Source: Seison nebaliae (Eukaryota; Rotifera; Pararotatoria; Seisonacea; Seisonidae). Taken from it: 64,000 nt of DNA. The stretch is from contig JALJEE010000735.1 of assembly GCA_023231475.1 (NCBI GenBank), positions 1 to 64,000 of the forward strand. The letters run 5' to 3'. The notes under the pieces are model-generated. The model had not been told where the DNA came from. It made no database searches and was given only the letters and a program-made list of their open reading frames with translations. The first letter of the stretch is position 1; each line of letters opens with the position of its first letter. Positions 61,729 to 64,000 of this stretch are shown one piece after another. The position numbers and the translations under genes were made by a program.

Positions 61729-63249
61729 ATGTTGAGAAATCGTTTACCACGACTATTTTCTCGGTTGTTGAGTCAGGATGTTCGAATTGAAAATGGATTA
61801 AAGAAGGAGAGAAATGTTCCGATATGGAAATTGAATGAAATTGGAAAGAAGATTCCATTAGAAGAATTAATCCGTTTGCGTGGATGGGTGAAAGTGAAGA
61901 AGAAGATGGGCAAACATTTCTACATTCTCAAATTAAGTGATGGAACGACAATCGAACCGTTACAACTGATCATGAGAAATCTTACAGAGAAGGACAGAAG
62001 AATATTGAAAGAAATCCAATATGCAAATGTGATCGAATGTTGTGGATTATTGAGATTAATTGTGGATAAGAGACATTCCCGAATTCAATTATATGAATTA
62101 GATGTGTTGAATAATTCGATGAATATTTTGTCGATAAGTGATCAATATCCATATCGATATAAAACGGATAAAACTAAAAATATGGAAATAAACAAAATAG
62201 TTGGGAAGAATTCGATGATGGATCTTTTAAGAAATGAGGAACATATTCGAATAAAAGAATCATCAATATTACAAAGTGTTATGAGAATTCGATCGAGTTT
62301 ATATTCTACCATCAATAATTTATTTGAGGAGAAGAATCGATCTTTCGTTACTACACCAACATTCACGTTAAATAATTGTGAGGGTGGATCCGATTCATTC
62401 GCTTTAGCCAATAAACAATTCTTTTCAAATCAAAACATTTTTCTCACAGTCAGTTCTCAATTACATTTGGAATGTTTGGCAAATTCGTTAGGAGATTGTT
62501 ATACTGTGGGACGAGTTTTCCGTTCAGAAAAATCATTGACGAGAAAACATCTCGCTGAATTTGATATGTTGGAAATGGAATTTCAAAATATTGATTCGTT
62601 ACCCGATTTAATGGAGAAGATCGAAGAGGATTTGAAAGATATAATTCGAAGAGTTATGTTAAAGAAAGAAAAGGATCTGATTAATGCCTTATCTAATTCA
62701 TCCGGATCCACAACAGAAAAAATTAAGAATTTAAAAAATTTATTAAATGAACCATTTATTCGATTAAGTTATGAGGAATCCATCAACATATTGAGAGAGA
62801 AATGTAAATTATCAATTTCAGTAGGTGATGATATTGGTGGGAAAGAAGAAAAAGAATTATTCAAATATCTTCCATCAAACATCAGTGGAATATTCATTTA
62901 TCGATGGCGAAAGGAAATGAAATCATTTTATATGAAATCTTCAGAAGGAAATGGAGAATTCGTTGAAAATGTCGACTTAATTCTAAAGAACGGTGGCGAA
63001 GTAGTTGGAGGAAGTCTGAGAGAAACGAATTATGAACAATTATTGATGAATCTCAATATCGAGAAAATGAAGGAAAAAGAATTGAAGAAATTGTCAATAT
63101 ATTGGTATCTGCAATTAAGACGATGTGGATTAACTAATGTTGGGGGATATGGAATGGGAATTGATCGACTTCTCTTGATATTAACTGGAATGACGACGAT
63201 TCGCGATGTTGTTCCATTTCCTCGCTTTTATAATAATTGTAAAAATTAA
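61729..63249 (+). CDS. NARS2: Mitochondrial asparaginyl-tRNA synthetase
   Basis: Single exon, 506 residues. Class II aminoacyl-tRNA synthetase charging tRNA-Asn in mitochondria. The Arg-rich start MLRNRLPRLFSRLLSQ resembles a mitochondrial targeting sequence. An OB-fold anticodon-binding domain follows (RGWVKVKKKMGKHFYILKL). Catalytic motifs are visible: motif 1 region with FVTTPTFTLNNCEGGSDSF, motif 2 GRVFRSEKSLTRKHLAEFD then MLEMEF, and motif 3 GYGMGIDRLLLILTG followed by IRDVVPFPR. The closing DVVPFPR is typical of NARS2 and bacterial AsnRS. Length is close to the usual ~480. No introns, unlike the neighbouring acid phosphatase gene with ten. Confidence 0.93.
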   Translation: MLRNRLPRLFSRLLSQDVRIENGLKKERNVPIWKLNEIGKKIPLEELIRLRGWVKVKKKMGKHFYILKLSDGTTIEPLQLIMRNLTEKDRRILKEIQYANVIECCGLLRLIVDKRHSRIQLYELDVLNNSMNILSISDQYPYRYKTDKTKNMEINKIVGKNSMMDLLRNEEHIRIKESSILQSVMRIRSSLYSTINNLFEEKNRSFVTTPTFTLNNCEGGSDSFALANKQFFSNQNIFLTVSSQLHLECLANSLGDCYTVGRVFRSEKSLTRKHLAEFDMLEMEFQNIDSLPDLMEKIEEDLKDIIRRVMLKKEKDLINALSNSSGSTTEKIKNLKNLLNEPFIRLSYEESINILREKCKLSISVGDDIGGKEEKELFKYLPSNISGIFIYRWRKEMKSFYMKSSEGNGEFVENVDLILKNGGEVVGGSLRETNYEQLLMNLNIEKMKEKELKKLSIYWYLQLRRCGLTNVGGYGMGIDRLLLILTGMTTIRDVVPFPRFYNNCKN

Positions 63250-63835
63250 AATTTATTGTTATAATTAAATAATTATTATATTTAATTGTTTTTTCTGAAT
63301 TTTACAAAAAATTTGAAATTGTAAAATTATTGAAAATTAGTTAATTTTAATTTCGCGAAATTTTAAAAGAAAAAATTTTTTTCAATATTAACTTTTGATG
63401 AATTAAGAATGAATTGAAGGCTTTTATCAATTGAGTTTATGAAAAATATATCAATTAAAAAAAATATCAACATTTCTTTAAATAGTCTACCTTTAGAAAA
63501 TATTTTCAAAAAATCCAGATTCAAAAGTTCTTTAATGTCATTTAATCGAAAATTAGAACATATCGATTAATATAAATATTAAGCTTTACTATTGGATCTA
63601 ATTTTATATTGAAAATAAAATTAATAAATAAAATAAAGAAAAACCATACAATGGCTAAGCTTATTTACTTCGATATTTCCGATAACATAGCATGGTAGAT
63701 ATTGGTTTGTTGAATGAAGCTTACATTTTTGAAACTAAATTCTGCTATTTTCAAGCAGAAGCTAAAAGAGTTTTTCCTTCTCAGAAAACACATTGTGTTA
63801 ACTTTTAAATTTTAAATAGAGAATATTAGATTGAG
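63250..63835. other. Intergenic, no gene seen
   Basis: AT-rich spacer holding the NARS2 3' flank and the 5' flank of the right-edge gene. No recognisable element. Confidence 0.4.
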
Positions 63836-64000
63836 ATGGACACTTCCGAAGGAGATGTTGAAGATGACAATTCGGAGTCCAACGAAGATATAATAAATTC
63901 ATCGGTCGAAATTCATCGTAGCGCGCGACGGCGACATCATATGGATACGGCTTTCATCTTCCTCAACAATCATCCATTCTCACCATTATCAGGAAAAAAA
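63836..64000 (+). CDS. 5' end of an unrecognised gene cut by the right edge
   Basis: An open frame starts at ATG 63836 and stays open to the window end (55 codons). It begins MDTSEGDVEDDNSESNEDII, an acidic stretch, followed by a basic cluster HRSARRRHH. This looks like a disordered N-terminus of a nuclear or membrane protein, but too little is present to name it. Confidence 0.45.
   Translation, partial: MDTSEGDVEDDNSESNEDIINSSVEIHRSARRRHHMDTAFIFLNNHPFSPLSGKK

Noticed and set aside
61553-61858. 101-codon minus-strand open frame at the NARS2 start
   Set aside because: Antisense shadow of NARS2; no motif.
1-64000. tRNA, rRNA, CRISPR arrays, bacterial operons
   Set aside because: No cloverleaf with canonical A and B boxes was noticed by eye, no spaced identical repeats of CRISPR type, and spliced genes exclude a prokaryotic origin. 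A tRNAscan run would be needed to exclude tRNAs fully.

Overview
The window is AT-rich eukaryotic nuclear DNA with short GT-AG introns (mostly about 42-120 nt), standard stop codons and moderately dense genes on both strands. The gene set points to a small invertebrate animal with motile cilia: a very large CFAP47-type axonemal protein, a bifunctional FTCD, a beta-1,4-galactosyltransferase, a lysosomal-type acid phosphatase, the GPI-anchor enzyme PIGW, a membrane collagen-like protein and a mitochondrial asparaginyl-tRNA synthetase. I cannot fix the phylum. Compact genome, tiny introns and cilia would suit an orthonectid, rotifer, flatworm or similar lineage, but this is inference.

Layout. 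A 3' gene fragment lies at the left edge, followed by RRP12 (+), a giant small-heat-shock-like protein with two alpha-crystallin-type halves (-), and a 3.4 kb stretch without visible genes. Next come a palindromic minisatellite near 14 kb, a multi-pass membrane protein (+), proline-rich core protein A (+), PIGW (-) head-to-head with a coiled-coil gene (+), a type II membrane collagen-like gene (+) and FTCD (+). After FTCD there is a large inverted repeat and a duplicated piece of the FTCD tail that runs into the end of a beta-1,4-galactosyltransferase gene (-). Then follow a RING/transmembrane gene (-), an Asn/Ser-rich zinc-finger-like gene (-) and 5.8 kb with no visible genes apart from a small inverted-repeat element. 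The rest is the 13.5 kb CFAP47-like gene (+), proline-rich core protein B (+, paralogue of A), acid phosphatase (-), NARS2 (+) and the 5' end of another gene at the right edge.

Exon models were built by hand from reading frame, conserved family motifs and GT-AG sites. For every complete multi-exon gene except FTCD the exon lengths sum to an intact frame from start to stop; FTCD is one base short. Across the 81 introns modelled in genes lying wholly inside the window, about 73 begin GTT rather than the usual GTA/GTG. This unusual 5' splice signal is the most striking genome-wide feature here. Other items to follow up are the giant dual-crystallin protein, the RING gene whose ten introns are all phase 1, the FTCD-tail duplication supplying the galactosyltransferase stop codon, the three foldback repeat elements and the two proline-rich paralogues.
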